DNA of 64,000 bases from Duganella sp. SG902 (GCF_013376005.1 NZ_JABMJK010000009.1:223453-287452), one strand, 5' to 3'; numbered from the stretch's first letter, positions 33,611 to 43,385 are shown. The notes: generated by a model from the letters alone, not told the origin. Translations and numbers: made by a program.

Positions 33611-34161
33611 TTGCGATGCAGTACAGCTTTGTGCTGCCGGCGGATTACGATATGGCGGTGATCCGCGAACGCATCGCCACCAAGGGGCCGCTGCTGGATG
33701 GCTTGCCGGGATTGGTCTTCAAGGCGTATCTGTATGCGGATGGGGCGGAGCATGCGTATGCGCCGTTCTATCTGTGGCGCGATGAGGAGGCCATGCATGG
33801 CTTTCTGAACGGGCCGGCGTTCGCAGGCGTGGCGCGGGCGTTTGGATGGCCGTCGGTCAAGACCTGGACGCCGTGGCATGCCAGCGTTGGCGCGGACGTG
33901 CGCGCGGCGCGGTTTGCCACGCGCGGTGGCGCGGTGATTGCGCCGTATAGCGCGTTGTCGGAGTTGCGCCTTCAGGAAGAGGCGTTTGCGCGGCAGGCGT
34001 TGGCGCAGGGTGCGCTGGCGGTGGTCGTGGGGTTTGAATCGGTGACGTGGACGATCACGCGCCTGTGCCTGTGGCGTGACGCGCCGCCGGTGGAGGCCGG
34101 GCAGCGCTATTCGGTGGGGCATGTGTCGGCGCCGGCAGGGGCCCTGGTTGCAGTCAGGTAG
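33607..34161 (+). CDS. DUF4865 family protein
   Basis: 184 residues, GTG start overlapping the tautomerase stop (an ATG three codons later is possible). MQYSFVLPADYDMAVIRERI and YAPFYLWRDEEAMHGFLNG are characteristic of DUF4865, a ferredoxin-like-fold family regularly found beside tautomerase and LysR genes. Function unknown; possibly a monooxygenase-like or carrier partner. Confidence 0.82.
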   Translation: MIAMQYSFVLPADYDMAVIRERIATKGPLLDGLPGLVFKAYLYADGAEHAYAPFYLWRDEEAMHGFLNGPAFAGVARAFGWPSVKTWTPWHASVGADVRAARFATRGGAVIAPYSALSELRLQEEAFARQALAQGALAVVVGFESVTWTITRLCLWRDAPPVEAGQRYSVGHVSAPAGALVAVR

Positions 34162-34188
34162 CGCGCGGTGGCGATTTATCAGGCGTTC

Positions 34189-34217
34189 TATGGATTCCGG
34201 CCTTCGCCGGAATGACG
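34189..34217. repeat. REP-like unit, copy 2 (single)
   Basis: TATGGATTCCGGCCTTCGCC followed by GGAATGACG forms one hairpin unit of the family. It lies between convergent DUF4865 and flagellin genes. Confidence 0.8.
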
Positions 34218-34226
34218 GGGGTGGTG

Positions 34227-35684
34227 CTAGCGTAGCAGGAGCAGGGCTTGCTGTGGCAGGGCGTTGGCCTGGGCGACGATGGAGGCGCCGGCTTCGCGCA
34301 GGATGCGGGTGCGCGTCAGTTGCGCCGCTTCGTCGGCGTAGTCCGCGTCCAGTATCCGCGAACGCGCCGCCGACAGATTGTCCGCCGCGTTGCCGGCGTT
34401 GCTGGCCGCCGCCGTCAGCCGGTTGCTGGTCGCCCCTAGCTGCGCTCGGATATCGTTCACCTCATTCAGCTTGCCATCGATGTATTCCAGCGCCGCACTC
34501 GCGCCGCTGAACGTCGACAAATCCATCGGCGGCTCGCCCGGCGTGTAGGTGGAACGCGGCTGATAATCCGGTGCGCCAAGCCGCACCGATGTCAGCGAGC
34601 CGGCGCTCAGACCCGCTTGGGCCGGATTGTTCCCGCTGATCTTCATGGCGTGCACGCCGGGGCGCGGCGCCTCGTTGATCGTCACCGTCCCCTTGTGCGC
34701 GCCGCCGCCCAAACCCAGGGAGCCCAGCGCCCCGGCCACCGCCTCCGACAACACGATATCGCGGCCATCGATGGAAGACAGGGTCAGCGTGCCGCCGCTG
34801 GCGCTGGCCGTGACGCCGCTGGTGGCGGAAGTCGCGCTGATCGCACCCGCCGCATTGGCGGCACGCACGGCTGCCGTGCCGCCGCCGATCGCCCCCACGT
34901 TCACGCCGTTGACCGAAAACGACGACGCCCCCAGCACCCCGCCCGCATTGACGGCGCCGTCGAAGCTATTGGCCGCCGTGGCCGAGATGTTGAGGATATT
35001 CGAGGCGTTGATCGCCGCCGCCACCGCGTACGCGCTGTCCGCCGTCTGCCCCACCTGCGCACCGGCGACAGACGCCCCTACCGCGGCGTTATTGATCACC
35101 AGGTCAGCAAACTGAATTGCGCCCAGCACCGGCGTGCCGACCGCCGTTGACTGCTGCGGCGCCACGTCCACCATGCCTGTCGCGTAGCTCTCCAGGGCCA
35201 CCGCGCGCGGTATCGCCAGCTGCATGATCTGCCCGGCAGCCGCCCCCACCTGCAGCTGCTGCGAGAACGATCCATCCAGCAGACGCTGATTGTTGAAGCG
35301 CGCGCCATCGACGATATTCACATTGGCCGCCACCAGGGCATTGACTTCCTGCTGTATGGCCGCACGGTCAATCTTGCTGTTTGTGTCATTGGCCGCCTGC
35401 ACCGCCAGCTCGCGCATGCGCTGATAGTTGGCGTTCAGCTGGCCGGCCGCGCCATCCGCCACCTGCAGTAGCGAAATGCCATCATTGATATTTTGATTCG
35501 CCCGCCGCAAGCCGTTCACCTGCGCCGTCATGCGCGAACTGATGGCCTGCCCGGCCGCGTCGTCGCGCGCGGAATTGATGCGCAAGCCGCTCGACATGCG
35601 CTGCAGATGCACGGCCATGGCCTCGCCCGAGCGCGTAAGACTGCGCTGGGCGTTCAAAGAGGCGATGTTGGTGTTGATCTGCAT
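34227..35684 (-). CDS. Flagellin
   Basis: 485 residues. Conserved D0/D1 ends: SLNAQRSLTRSGEAMAVHLQ, RMSSGLRINSARDDAAGQAI and the C-terminal ILREAGASIVAQANALPQQ ending LLLLR. The middle (~170-370) is a variable Ala/Gly/Ser-rich surface domain. Filament subunit exported by the flagellar type III system. No other flagellar gene is near. A sigma-28-like promoter precedes it. Confidence 0.93.
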   Translation of the reverse strand: MQINTNIASLNAQRSLTRSGEAMAVHLQRMSSGLRINSARDDAAGQAISSRMTAQVNGLRRANQNINDGISLLQVADGAAGQLNANYQRMRELAVQAANDTNSKIDRAAIQQEVNALVAANVNIVDGARFNNQRLLDGSFSQQLQVGAAAGQIMQLAIPRAVALESYATGMVDVAPQQSTAVGTPVLGAIQFADLVINNAAVGASVAGAQVGQTADSAYAVAAAINASNILNISATAANSFDGAVNAGGVLGASSFSVNGVNVGAIGGGTAAVRAANAAGAISATSATSGVTASASGGTLTLSSIDGRDIVLSEAVAGALGSLGLGGGAHKGTVTINEAPRPGVHAMKISGNNPAQAGLSAGSLTSVRLGAPDYQPRSTYTPGEPPMDLSTFSGASAALEYIDGKLNEVNDIRAQLGATSNRLTAAASNAGNAADNLSAARSRILDADYADEAAQLTRTRILREAGASIVAQANALPQQALLLLR

Positions 35685-35727
35685 GGGCGGCCGTCGTCCC
35701 GGGCGCGAAATTGCGCTCGTCGTCTAA

Positions 35728-35755
35728 ATAACGGCCATTCCAACGAGAAACTTGA
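35728..35755 (-). promoter_or_regulatory. Sigma-28-like flagellin promoter
   Basis: On the minus strand TCAAGTTT (35748-35755), a 12-bp spacer and GCCGTTAT (35728-35735) resemble the FliA consensus TAAAGTTT-N11-GCCGATAA, with one extra spacer base. It is 44 bp upstream of the flagellin ATG and close to the stop of the Sel1 gene. Confidence 0.55.
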
Positions 35756-35758
35756 ACT

Positions 35759-37354
35759 TTAGCCGGGCAGCGCTTCCATGCGCTCGCGCGCCTGCGCCAG
35801 CTGTTGCGGATCCATGCGGCTGGCCGCGTTGGGCAGATAACGGGTGGCGGCGCCGTAGCCGGCGCGCTGCGCCATGGTCAGCCACATCCACGCCTGGGCG
35901 GCGTCGGCGCGCACGCCCTGCCCGGCCAGATACATCAGGCCGAGATTGAATTGCGCCCGGATGTGGCCTTGCGAGGCGGCCTGCAGATACCAGTGATGCG
36001 CCTGGGCGTAATCCTGCGGCACGCCGAGGCCATTGTCATAGCGCAGGCCAAGCGCGAACTGCGCCTGCGTGTGGCCCTGCTCCGCCGCCTTGGCATACCA
36101 GTGGTGCGCCTGGCTGCAATCGGGCTGCGGGCCCTCGTCGTTGTCGTACAGGAGACCGAGGCTGTACTGGGCCGCGACATAATCCTGCTCGGCCGCGCGG
36201 CGATACCAGCCCATGGCCTTGCGATAATCCTGCGGCACGCCGCGCCCTGTCTCGTAGCGCAGGCCCAGGTCGAACTGCGCGCGCAAGTGGCCCTGGTCGG
36301 CCGCCTTGCGATACCAGAAAATCGCTTCCTGATGATCCATCACCACGCCGTGGCCGGCGTCGTACAACAGGCCCAGATGGTACTGCGCGCCCGGGAAGCC
36401 CTGCTCCGCCGCCTTGCGATACCAGAACTGCGCCTGCTCGTAATCCTGCTCCACGCCCTGGCCATGGTGGTAGCGCAGGCCGAGATTGTTCTGCGCCGCC
36501 GCGTGCCCCTGCTCTGCCGCCTTGCGGTACCAGTCCAACGCCTTCTGCTCGTCGCGCGGCACGCCCTGGCCGTTATCGTAGATCAGGCCCAGGTTGAACT
36601 GCGAGCTGGCGTGATCCTGCTCCGCCGCGCGGCGGTACCACAGGATGGCCTTCTGCGAATCCTGCGCGATGCCGTCGCCCTTGTCGAAGCGCAGCGCGAG
36701 GTTGAACTGCGCCGGCGCGTAGCCCTGGTCGGCGGCCTTGCGATACCACGACATGGCCTGGCCCACATCCTGCGGCACACCCTGGCCATTGTCATAGCGC
36801 AGGCCGAGATTGAACTGCGCGCGCGCATACCCCTGCTCGGCCGCCTTGCGATACCAGAAGATGGCCTGCTTGAAGTCCTGCGGCACGCCTTTGCCGGTGT
36901 CGTACATCATGCCGAGATTATTCTGCGCGCCGGCGTCGCCCTGTTCGGCCGCCTTGCTGAACCAGTGCATGGCTTGCTGCGTGTCGTTCGGCACGCCCTG
37001 GCCCTTGGCATACAGCCAGCCAAGGTTGTACTGCGCGGCCGCGTAGCCCTGCTCCGCCGCGAGGCGATACCAGGCGGCCGCCTCCTCGAAATTCTGCTCG
37101 ACGCCCTGGCCCTTCTGATACATCACGCCCAGGTTGTACTGCGCGTGTTCGAGTCCCGCCTGCGCGGCCTGGCGATACCAGACCACGGCCAGCTCATAAC
37201 TCTGCGCCACGCCCTGTCCGTTGAAATACATGAAGCCAAGGCTATGCTGAGCATTGGCCACGCCGCGTTCCGCCAGTCCCTTGACGCGCAGGAATTCAGC
37301 TGTGTACGTACTGCCGTTGTTCGCGTCGGCTTCGTTGGGACTGTATTTCGTCAT
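35759..37354 (-). CDS. Sel1-repeat protein with 13 repeats
   Basis: 531 residues, nearly all built of 13 consecutive 36-residue Sel1-like repeats (pattern AQFNLGLRYDNGQGVPQD..KA..WYRKAAEQG). There is no signal peptide or enzymatic domain, so it is probably a cytoplasmic protein-interaction scaffold. It follows the REC-PAS-GGDEF-EAL gene by 9 bp, and may scaffold that signalling pair. A short unique N-terminus (about 30 residues) precedes the repeats. Confidence 0.9.
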   Translation of the reverse strand: MTKYSPNEADANNGSTYTAEFLRVKGLAERGVANAQHSLGFMYFNGQGVAQSYELAVVWYRQAAQAGLEHAQYNLGVMYQKGQGVEQNFEEAAAWYRLAAEQGYAAAQYNLGWLYAKGQGVPNDTQQAMHWFSKAAEQGDAGAQNNLGMMYDTGKGVPQDFKQAIFWYRKAAEQGYARAQFNLGLRYDNGQGVPQDVGQAMSWYRKAADQGYAPAQFNLALRFDKGDGIAQDSQKAILWYRRAAEQDHASSQFNLGLIYDNGQGVPRDEQKALDWYRKAAEQGHAAAQNNLGLRYHHGQGVEQDYEQAQFWYRKAAEQGFPGAQYHLGLLYDAGHGVVMDHQEAIFWYRKAADQGHLRAQFDLGLRYETGRGVPQDYRKAMGWYRRAAEQDYVAAQYSLGLLYDNDEGPQPDCSQAHHWYAKAAEQGHTQAQFALGLRYDNGLGVPQDYAQAHHWYLQAASQGHIRAQFNLGLMYLAGQGVRADAAQAWMWLTMAQRAGYGAATRYLPNAASRMDPQQLAQARERMEALPG

Positions 37355-37363
37355 GCTTTCTTA

Positions 37364-39631
37364 TCAGGCTTGAATCGCAATCATCGCCGGTTGTTCTTCA
37401 ACGGTGCCGGGCACCGGGTGCAGCACAGCGACCGAGGGCGATGACCGGCGGCTCTGCTCGTGCAATACATCGATAAAGCTGGTCAGCGAGATCGGGCGAT
37501 GGTACAGATAGCCCTGCATCGTGCTGCAGCCATTGGCTTCCAGATAGCGCGCCTGCACTTCGGTCTCCACGCCTTCCGCCACCAGGTGCAGGCCCAGGCC
37601 CCGCGCGATGGAGATGATCGCCAGGATCACCGGATAGTGACCATTCTCGTCGTGGATCTCCTTGACGAACGACTGGTCGATCTTGATGGTGTGGATCGGG
37701 AAGCGGTGGAGATAGGCCAACGACGAATAGCCGGTGCCGAAATCGTCGATCGCCACCGACACGCCCAGCTGGCACAACTTGTTCAGCTGTTCGATCGCAT
37801 ACTGCGGATTGCGGATGCAGATGTTTTCGGTGATCTCGACTTCGATCTGCGCCGGCGAAATGCCGTAGCGCGTCAGCGCGCCGCGCATCTTCTCGAAGAA
37901 GTCGCCGCGGTCCAGATATTGCGGCGACAGGTTGAGCGACAGGCGCAGCGCCTCGCCGCCGTTGGCGTTCCATTGCAGCAGGTCGCGGCACAGCGCGCCC
38001 AGCATCCAGTCGGAGATCGGCAGCATCAGACCATTCTCTTCGGCGAACGGCAGGAACTCGCCGGCCGACAGCAGGCCGCGCTGCGGATGGTTCCAGCGCA
38101 TCAGCCCTTCGGCGCCGATGATGCGGCCGGTGGCCACGTCGACCTGCGGCTGATAGTACATTTCCAGCTCGTTGTGCTCCAGCGCCTTGCGCAGCGCCTG
38201 CTCCAGCGCGATCTTCTGGTGCGACACATCCAGCATCGAGTTGTGATAGAAGCTGTGGCCATTCTTGCCCAGCGCCTTCACCTGGTACATGGCGATGTCC
38301 GCGTGGCGCAGCAGTTCGTCGATGGTCTCGCCGTCGCCCGGATAGATAGCGATACCAATCGACGCGGAGATGTGCACCTGATGGCCATCGAGGTCGAACG
38401 GCCGTTGCAGACTTTCGAGGAACTTGTCCGCGATGGCCTTGGCGTCCTGACGGTCGCGCAGCTCCGGCAACACGATGGTGAATTCATCGCCACCCTGGCG
38501 CGCCAGCGTGTCGCCGCGGCGCAGGCAATCCTTGAGGCGCTGCGCCGCCTGCTGCAGCAGCTCGTCGCCCTTGACGTGGCCCAGCGTGTCGTTCACCAGC
38601 TTGAAGCGATCCAGGTCGACGAACATCACCGCCAATTCGGTCAGCTTGCGCTTGGCCTGAATCACCGCCAGGCCAAGGCGGTCCTTGAACAGCATGCGGT
38701 TCGGCAGGTCGGTCAGGATGTCGTGGTAGGCCTGGTACGAGATCACTTCCTCGGCGCGCTTGCGGTCGGTGATGTCGCGCGCCACGCCGTAGGTGCCGAA
38801 GAACTCGCGCGTCTTCACTTCGTGATCCGGAATGTGCATGCCGATCGCGTTCAGCGAAATCGTCATCAGCGTGTTGTTGAAGGTGCGCTCGATGCCGCCG
38901 CCGGCGCCGGTGCCGGGATTGCACTTCAAGCGCAGCTCGACGTTGCGCGAGGCGCGTTCATCGACGCGGCGCTCGTTGAAGGCGTAGCGCGCGCGCTCCT
39001 GGTCCTCGTCGTGCACCAGCACCGAGTAGTGCCGGCCGATCAGCTCTTCGCGCGTAAAGCCCAGCAACTGCTGCACGCGGTCGTTGACGAAGGTGAACTT
39101 GCCCTCGTGGTTCAGGGTGTAGATGATGTCCGGCGACGAGTCCACCAGATAGCGGTACATCTTTTCCGAGTTTTCCAGCTTGGAGGCGATGCGCTCGTTG
39201 TCGATGGCGAGGCGGCGCTTCTGCAGCGCGTTCTCCACCGTCTTGAGCAGCTCCTCGCGGCTGTAAGGCTTGCGCAGGTAGTCGTAGGCGCCGCGTTTCA
39301 GTGCGCCGATCGCCGCCTCGATGCCGACGTCGCCGCTCATCACGATCACGTCGCCGTCGATCTCGCGGGCGTTGATGTAGTCCATGATCTCGTGGCCGCT
39401 CATGTCAGGCAGGCGCAGGTCGAGCAGGATCAGGTCGAATTTCAGCTTGGTCAGCTGGGCCAGCGCCTCGCTGCCGCAGGTGGCGGTCACCAGATGGTAA
39501 TCGCGGTCGCGCAGCAGCTCGTACAGCGACGACAGCAAACGCGGTTCGTCGTCAACCAGCAGCAGGCGCGGGCGATTATCGTTGGACAGAGGTTCGACGG
39601 GGGCTAGGTCGAAAGAGTTCAGGTTCATCAT
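37364..39631 (-). CDS. REC-PAS-GGDEF-EAL response regulator
   Basis: 755 residues. Receiver domain (residues ~20-140; LLLVDDEPRLL, phospho-Asp in LILLDLRLPDM, Lys in LRKPYS), PAS (~165-285), GGDEF (~300-470) with intact RQGGDEFTIVL and an RxxD inhibitory site (RRGD) five residues before it, then EAL (~480-735), where the motif reads EGLMRW and DDFGTGYSSLAYL, KIDQSFVKEI are kept. It may both make and degrade cyclic di-GMP. It is 4 bp after the HDOD-GAF kinase, its probable phosphodonor. Confidence 0.93.
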   Translation of the reverse strand: MMNLNSFDLAPVEPLSNDNRPRLLLVDDEPRLLSSLYELLRDRDYHLVTATCGSEALAQLTKLKFDLILLDLRLPDMSGHEIMDYINAREIDGDVIVMSGDVGIEAAIGALKRGAYDYLRKPYSREELLKTVENALQKRRLAIDNERIASKLENSEKMYRYLVDSSPDIIYTLNHEGKFTFVNDRVQQLLGFTREELIGRHYSVLVHDEDQERARYAFNERRVDERASRNVELRLKCNPGTGAGGGIERTFNNTLMTISLNAIGMHIPDHEVKTREFFGTYGVARDITDRKRAEEVISYQAYHDILTDLPNRMLFKDRLGLAVIQAKRKLTELAVMFVDLDRFKLVNDTLGHVKGDELLQQAAQRLKDCLRRGDTLARQGGDEFTIVLPELRDRQDAKAIADKFLESLQRPFDLDGHQVHISASIGIAIYPGDGETIDELLRHADIAMYQVKALGKNGHSFYHNSMLDVSHQKIALEQALRKALEHNELEMYYQPQVDVATGRIIGAEGLMRWNHPQRGLLSAGEFLPFAEENGLMLPISDWMLGALCRDLLQWNANGGEALRLSLNLSPQYLDRGDFFEKMRGALTRYGISPAQIEVEITENICIRNPQYAIEQLNKLCQLGVSVAIDDFGTGYSSLAYLHRFPIHTIKIDQSFVKEIHDENGHYPVILAIISIARGLGLHLVAEGVETEVQARYLEANGCSTMQGYLYHRPISLTSFIDVLHEQSRRSSPSVAVLHPVPGTVEEQPAMIAIQA

Positions 39632-39635
39632 GGCC

Positions 39636-41798
39636 TTAGACGGAATCCATCACCCGCGTTTGTACGCTGGCGACTTGGCTGGTACTGCCCTTGGCGGGCA
39701 GCAGGATTTCAAAGGTAGTACCCGTTTTGCCGGATCGGCAGGTAATCAGGCCTTGCATTTTCTTGACCAGGCTATGGACGATGGACAGTCCCAGCCCGTG
39801 GTGGGCACCTTCCTTGCTGCTGCGTACAGGGGAGAACAGGTTGGCCAGCACCTCGGCCGACAGACCCGGACCGGTGTCGCTGATCACCAGTTCCAGATAC
39901 AGCTTGCGCTCGCGGTTGACATGACCGCGATTCGAAATTTCGATCTTGCCGCCGTCGCCCAGTGCTTCGACGGCGTTCTTGATCAGGTTGACCAGGATTT
40001 GCTTGAGCAGGTCGGCGTCGCCGTCGATCTCGGCCGGCTCCTCCGGCATGCGCACCACGATCTGCACCGAGGCCGGCACGAACTCGGTGGCGCGGAACAG
40101 GCGCAGCACGTCGTCCACCACCTTGGCCACGTCGGTGGTGCGCGCGGTTTCCGTCGGCTGCAGATCGGCCAGGCCGTTGATCAGTTGCCCGACACGGTCG
40201 ATCTCTTCGTTCAGGATGGACATCTCGCCCACCACCGGTTCACGCTTGGCCAGCTTGCCGTCCAGGACCGACAAGTAGTTCTTGATGATCGACAGCGGGT
40301 TGTTCACCTCATGCACCACGCGGCGCGAGGCTTCGCGGTATTCCTCCGCCACGTGGGCGATCTGGCGCTTGGCGTGGCCGCGTTCACTGATCGCGGTTTC
40401 CAGCGAGGTGGCGGCCTGGGTGCCGAACGACTGCAGGAAGCGCTCGCGCTTTTGCAGGTGCGGCATCTGCCATGCGGGCACGCCGCCGATCAACACCCCC
40501 AGGCAGCGCTGATTGGCCACCAGCGGCAGGCACACCATGCTCTCGCTGCCGAGGATGCGGAACAGCTGCTCTTCCGCCACGTTGTGCACCTGGCCTTCAC
40601 GTACGACGTAGGCCAGCTTGCGCTCCAGCGCCGACTGCGCCACCGCGCCGCCCTTGTTCAAGGGGATGACGAATTCGGCCAGCCGTTGCTGGTTATCGCC
40701 GGTGGCCATGCCATGCAGCGCGTGACCGGTTGGATTCTCCAGCAGCAGCACGGCGTTTTCGAAATCGAACAGGATGCGCGCCGAGCGCGTGATGGCCTCC
40801 AGCAAGCCGGTCTCGCCATGTTGACGGGCGAAGGTCTGGCCCATCTCGGACACCAGCATGATGTTGCGCACTTCCTCGGACAGCCGCTGCTGCACCGGAT
40901 CGAGCGCCGGCGGCGCGTAGGCCGTGGGCGCCACGATGTCGTCGGCGCCGGTCAGGTCGATGCCCAGGTAGTCGGCGGACTTGGCCACCTGGCGGGCGGC
41001 GTTCTTGATGATCAGTTCCAGCTTCTCGCCATCGAGGCTGCACAGGCGCGCCGATTCGGCGATCGCCTGCTCCTGGTCGTCGTGGCAGCACAGCAGGTGC
41101 GCCAGGCGCACCATGCGGATCAGCGGATGCGCCGCCTCCAGGCGGGCGATAGGCTCGTGGTGATACAGCACGCTGTCGGCCAGGAAGGAGTCCAGGTTCC
41201 AGCGCTCTATCAGCCAGGCGCCGGCTTCCGAGTGGGTGATTTGCAGCGTACGCTGTTCGACCGCGCACAGGTCCTCGTCGTCGCGCGCGGTGAAGTTGAA
41301 GGCGTATTCCTTGGGCGCGGTGGCCAGCAAGGCCAGGCGGCCGACGTTGTGCAGCAGGCCGGCCAGATAGGCTTCCTCGACGTGCGGGTACTCCATCTGC
41401 TTGGCGATGTCGCGCGCGATGACGGCGGTGGTCAGCGAGCCTTTCCAGAACCCGCGCAAGTCGGTGCTGCCCGAGTGGGGGAAGCTGTTAAAGGTCTGGA
41501 ATACCGATTCGCTGATGACCAGCGTCTTGATCATGTCGGTGCCGAGCGACACCAGCGATTGTTCGAGGCCCACCGTGCGCTGGTTGCGGTGATAGGCGGA
41601 GCTGTTTGCCACGGTCAGGATCTTGCTGGTCATCGCCGCGTCCTTGGCGATGAGGGCGGCGAGTTCCGGCATGCCGGCGTCGTCGGCCTGCAAGTGCTCA
41701 ATCAACTTGATGAGTATCTGCGGCATGGCCGGCAGACGGGCAATCAGCAGTCGATTGCGTATATCATGGTCAGATTGTTGATGCATCGTATCAAACAT
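39636..41798 (-). CDS. HDOD-GAF histidine kinase
   Basis: 720 residues. HDOD domain (~15-215; LPAMPQILIKLIEHLQ, LAGLLHNVGRLALL), GAF-like middle (~320-460), then histidine kinase: RRVVHEVNNPLSIIKNYL (H box), LVNLIKNAVEAL (N box), SDTGPGLS and HGLGLSIVHSL (G boxes). HDOD domains are linked to signalling and cell-cycle or motility control. First gene of a run with the REC-PAS-GGDEF-EAL regulator, Sel1 protein and perhaps flagellin. Confidence 0.92.
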   Translation of the reverse strand: MFDTMHQQSDHDIRNRLLIARLPAMPQILIKLIEHLQADDAGMPELAALIAKDAAMTSKILTVANSSAYHRNQRTVGLEQSLVSLGTDMIKTLVISESVFQTFNSFPHSGSTDLRGFWKGSLTTAVIARDIAKQMEYPHVEEAYLAGLLHNVGRLALLATAPKEYAFNFTARDDEDLCAVEQRTLQITHSEAGAWLIERWNLDSFLADSVLYHHEPIARLEAAHPLIRMVRLAHLLCCHDDQEQAIAESARLCSLDGEKLELIIKNAARQVAKSADYLGIDLTGADDIVAPTAYAPPALDPVQQRLSEEVRNIMLVSEMGQTFARQHGETGLLEAITRSARILFDFENAVLLLENPTGHALHGMATGDNQQRLAEFVIPLNKGGAVAQSALERKLAYVVREGQVHNVAEEQLFRILGSESMVCLPLVANQRCLGVLIGGVPAWQMPHLQKRERFLQSFGTQAATSLETAISERGHAKRQIAHVAEEYREASRRVVHEVNNPLSIIKNYLSVLDGKLAKREPVVGEMSILNEEIDRVGQLINGLADLQPTETARTTDVAKVVDDVLRLFRATEFVPASVQIVVRMPEEPAEIDGDADLLKQILVNLIKNAVEALGDGGKIEISNRGHVNRERKLYLELVISDTGPGLSAEVLANLFSPVRSSKEGAHHGLGLSIVHSLVKKMQGLITCRSGKTGTTFEILLPAKGSTSQVASVQTRVMDSV

Positions 41799-41868
41799 TG
41801 CCGCCAGTAGACATCGAACAAGGGGCGGAACTTAACGGCCAAATTCCGCAAACGTAGGCTCCATGCGC

Positions 41869-41934
41869 TTTTCCGGCGTTTTTTGGGCCGGAAAAAATTG
41901 CCTTAAAAAATTATATTATCACAAAGACTGATAA
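41869..41934. repeat. Two inverted repeats upstream of the HDOD kinase
   Basis: TTTTCCGGC/GCCGGAAAA (41869-41877 / 41887-41895) and TTATCA/TGATAA (41916-41921 / 41929-41934) lie in the AT-rich spacer between the kinase start and the Bcr pump stop. The first is hairpin-like with A/T edges and could end pump transcription weakly; the second may be an operator. Confidence 0.45.
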
Positions 41935-41992
41935 TAACTTAACAGCAAGTAAAATTTCTTCCTAAACTAAGTCTTTTTCCTGCCGTTAACGA

Positions 41993-43276
41993 TTATCGGA
42001 CTTGATAGCGCGATAATATGCTCCGGTAATAGCGCGACGTCAACCACAAAACGAGAGCAGAGGCACTAAACACCGTCTGTCCCGCGGCTAGCCAGAGGGC
42101 GGAGTGTGATAGCACGGGGGCGATCACCCCGGCCACGATGGCGCCCAGCAGCGTCACCGCGAACGATTGGCAGGACGCCACCGTGCCCCGGATGTGCGGG
42201 AACAGGTCCAGCGCCAGCAGCGTGGCCCCCGGCGCCACCACCGACATCCCGAAGGTATAGAACAGCATCGGCAGCACGGTCCACGGCAGCGCCGGCGGCA
42301 GGAAGGCGTGGTAGATCAGGTTCAGCACGGAGGCCGACAGCAGGAAGCAGAAGCCGATGCCGATCTGTCGCGAAAATGTCATCTTCCCGGCCATGCGGTT
42401 GGCCGCCAGCGCGCCGAGGAACACCCCGCTCACCGAGGGAATGAACAGCCAGCCGAATTGCGAGGCGCCCAGGTGCAGCTGCTGCGGCAGGAACTCGGGC
42501 GCCGCCGAGATGTAGATAAACAGGCCGGCGAAGTTCAGCGCCACCACCCCGGTCTTGAAGTGGAACAGCGGCGAACGCAGGATCTCGCCATAGTTACGCA
42601 CTAAAAAGCGCGGGTTGAAGGGATGGCGTTTTTCCGGCGGCAGGGTCTCCGGCAGGCGGCGGTAGCAGAAAATGAACAACAACACGCTGTAACCCAGCAG
42701 AGACAGGAAGATCGCGCGCCAGTCGAATAACGTGACGATCCAGCCGCCGAGGATGGGTGCGACGGCGGGGGCGATGGAGAAGATCATGGTCACCAGCGAC
42801 AACAGGCGCGCGGCGGCGGCGTCCTCGTACAGGTCGCGGATGATGGCGCGCCCCACCACCACGCCGGCGCCGGCCGACACGCCCTGCATGATTCGGAACA
42901 CCCACAGGTAGTGCACCGTGTGCGCCGAGGCGCAGCCCAGCGTGCCGATGGCGAACATGGCCAGCGACACCAGGATGACGTTGCGGCGGCCGAAGGCGTC
43001 GGACAGCGCACCGTGCCACAGCACCATGCCGGCGAAGGCCAGCATGTAGAAGGTCAGGCTTTGCTGGACTTCCAACGGCGTGGCGCGCAGTGTGGCCTGG
43101 ATGTTGGGGAAGGCGGGGAGATAGGCGTCGATTGAGAACGGGCCTAGCATGGACAGCCCGGCCAGCATGGTGGCCAGCGCGGCGGCGGTCAGCGGTTTGC
43201 GGTGCGGTGGCTCGGGCGGCGGGACGTCCTCGATGGTGTCCTGGTCGGGGAGGTCGGCTGGCGGTGTCGGGAGCAT
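41993..43276 (-). CDS. Bcr/CflA family drug efflux MFS transporter
   Basis: 427 residues with 12 membrane segments. LSMLGPFSIDAYLPAFPNIQ at the first helix, ALSDAFGRRNVILVSLA (MFS motif A) and APILGGWIV (motif C, antiporter type) are Bcr/CflA features. An extended charged N-terminal tail of ~30 residues precedes the first helix. AGGAG precedes the ATG. Confidence 0.92.
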   Translation of the reverse strand: MLPTPPADLPDQDTIEDVPPPEPPHRKPLTAAALATMLAGLSMLGPFSIDAYLPAFPNIQATLRATPLEVQQSLTFYMLAFAGMVLWHGALSDAFGRRNVILVSLAMFAIGTLGCASAHTVHYLWVFRIMQGVSAGAGVVVGRAIIRDLYEDAAAARLLSLVTMIFSIAPAVAPILGGWIVTLFDWRAIFLSLLGYSVLLFIFCYRRLPETLPPEKRHPFNPRFLVRNYGEILRSPLFHFKTGVVALNFAGLFIYISAAPEFLPQQLHLGASQFGWLFIPSVSGVFLGALAANRMAGKMTFSRQIGIGFCFLLSASVLNLIYHAFLPPALPWTVLPMLFYTFGMSVVAPGATLLALDLFPHIRGTVASCQSFAVTLLGAIVAGVIAPVLSHSALWLAAGQTVFSASALVLWLTSRYYRSILSRYQVR

Positions 43277-43303
43277 AAGGGGTCTCCTGTCAGGTGTGAC
43301 CGC

Positions 43304-43385
43304 GCGTCATTCCCGCGAAGGCGGGAATCCATAGGCAGCGGGCAGGCATACGGCGCATAGGTTCCCGCCTGCGCGGGAACGACGT
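43304..43385. repeat. REP-like pair, copy 3
   Basis: GTCATTCCCGCGAAGGCGGG with AATCCATAG, and a mirrored, diverged unit GGTTCCCGCCTGCGCGGGAA at 43357-43385. Situated between the pump start and the methyltransferase stop. Confidence 0.85.

Noticed and set aside
35759..37354. Regular DNA repetition of about 108 bp suggesting a satellite or CRISPR-like array
   Set aside because: It is the coding repeat of 13 Sel1 units in one continuous frame.
37460..39607. A 700-codon open frame opposite the GGDEF-EAL regulator
   Set aside because: Same antisense artefact; no ribosome site and no recognisable domain, while the opposite strand has complete REC, PAS, GGDEF and EAL motifs.
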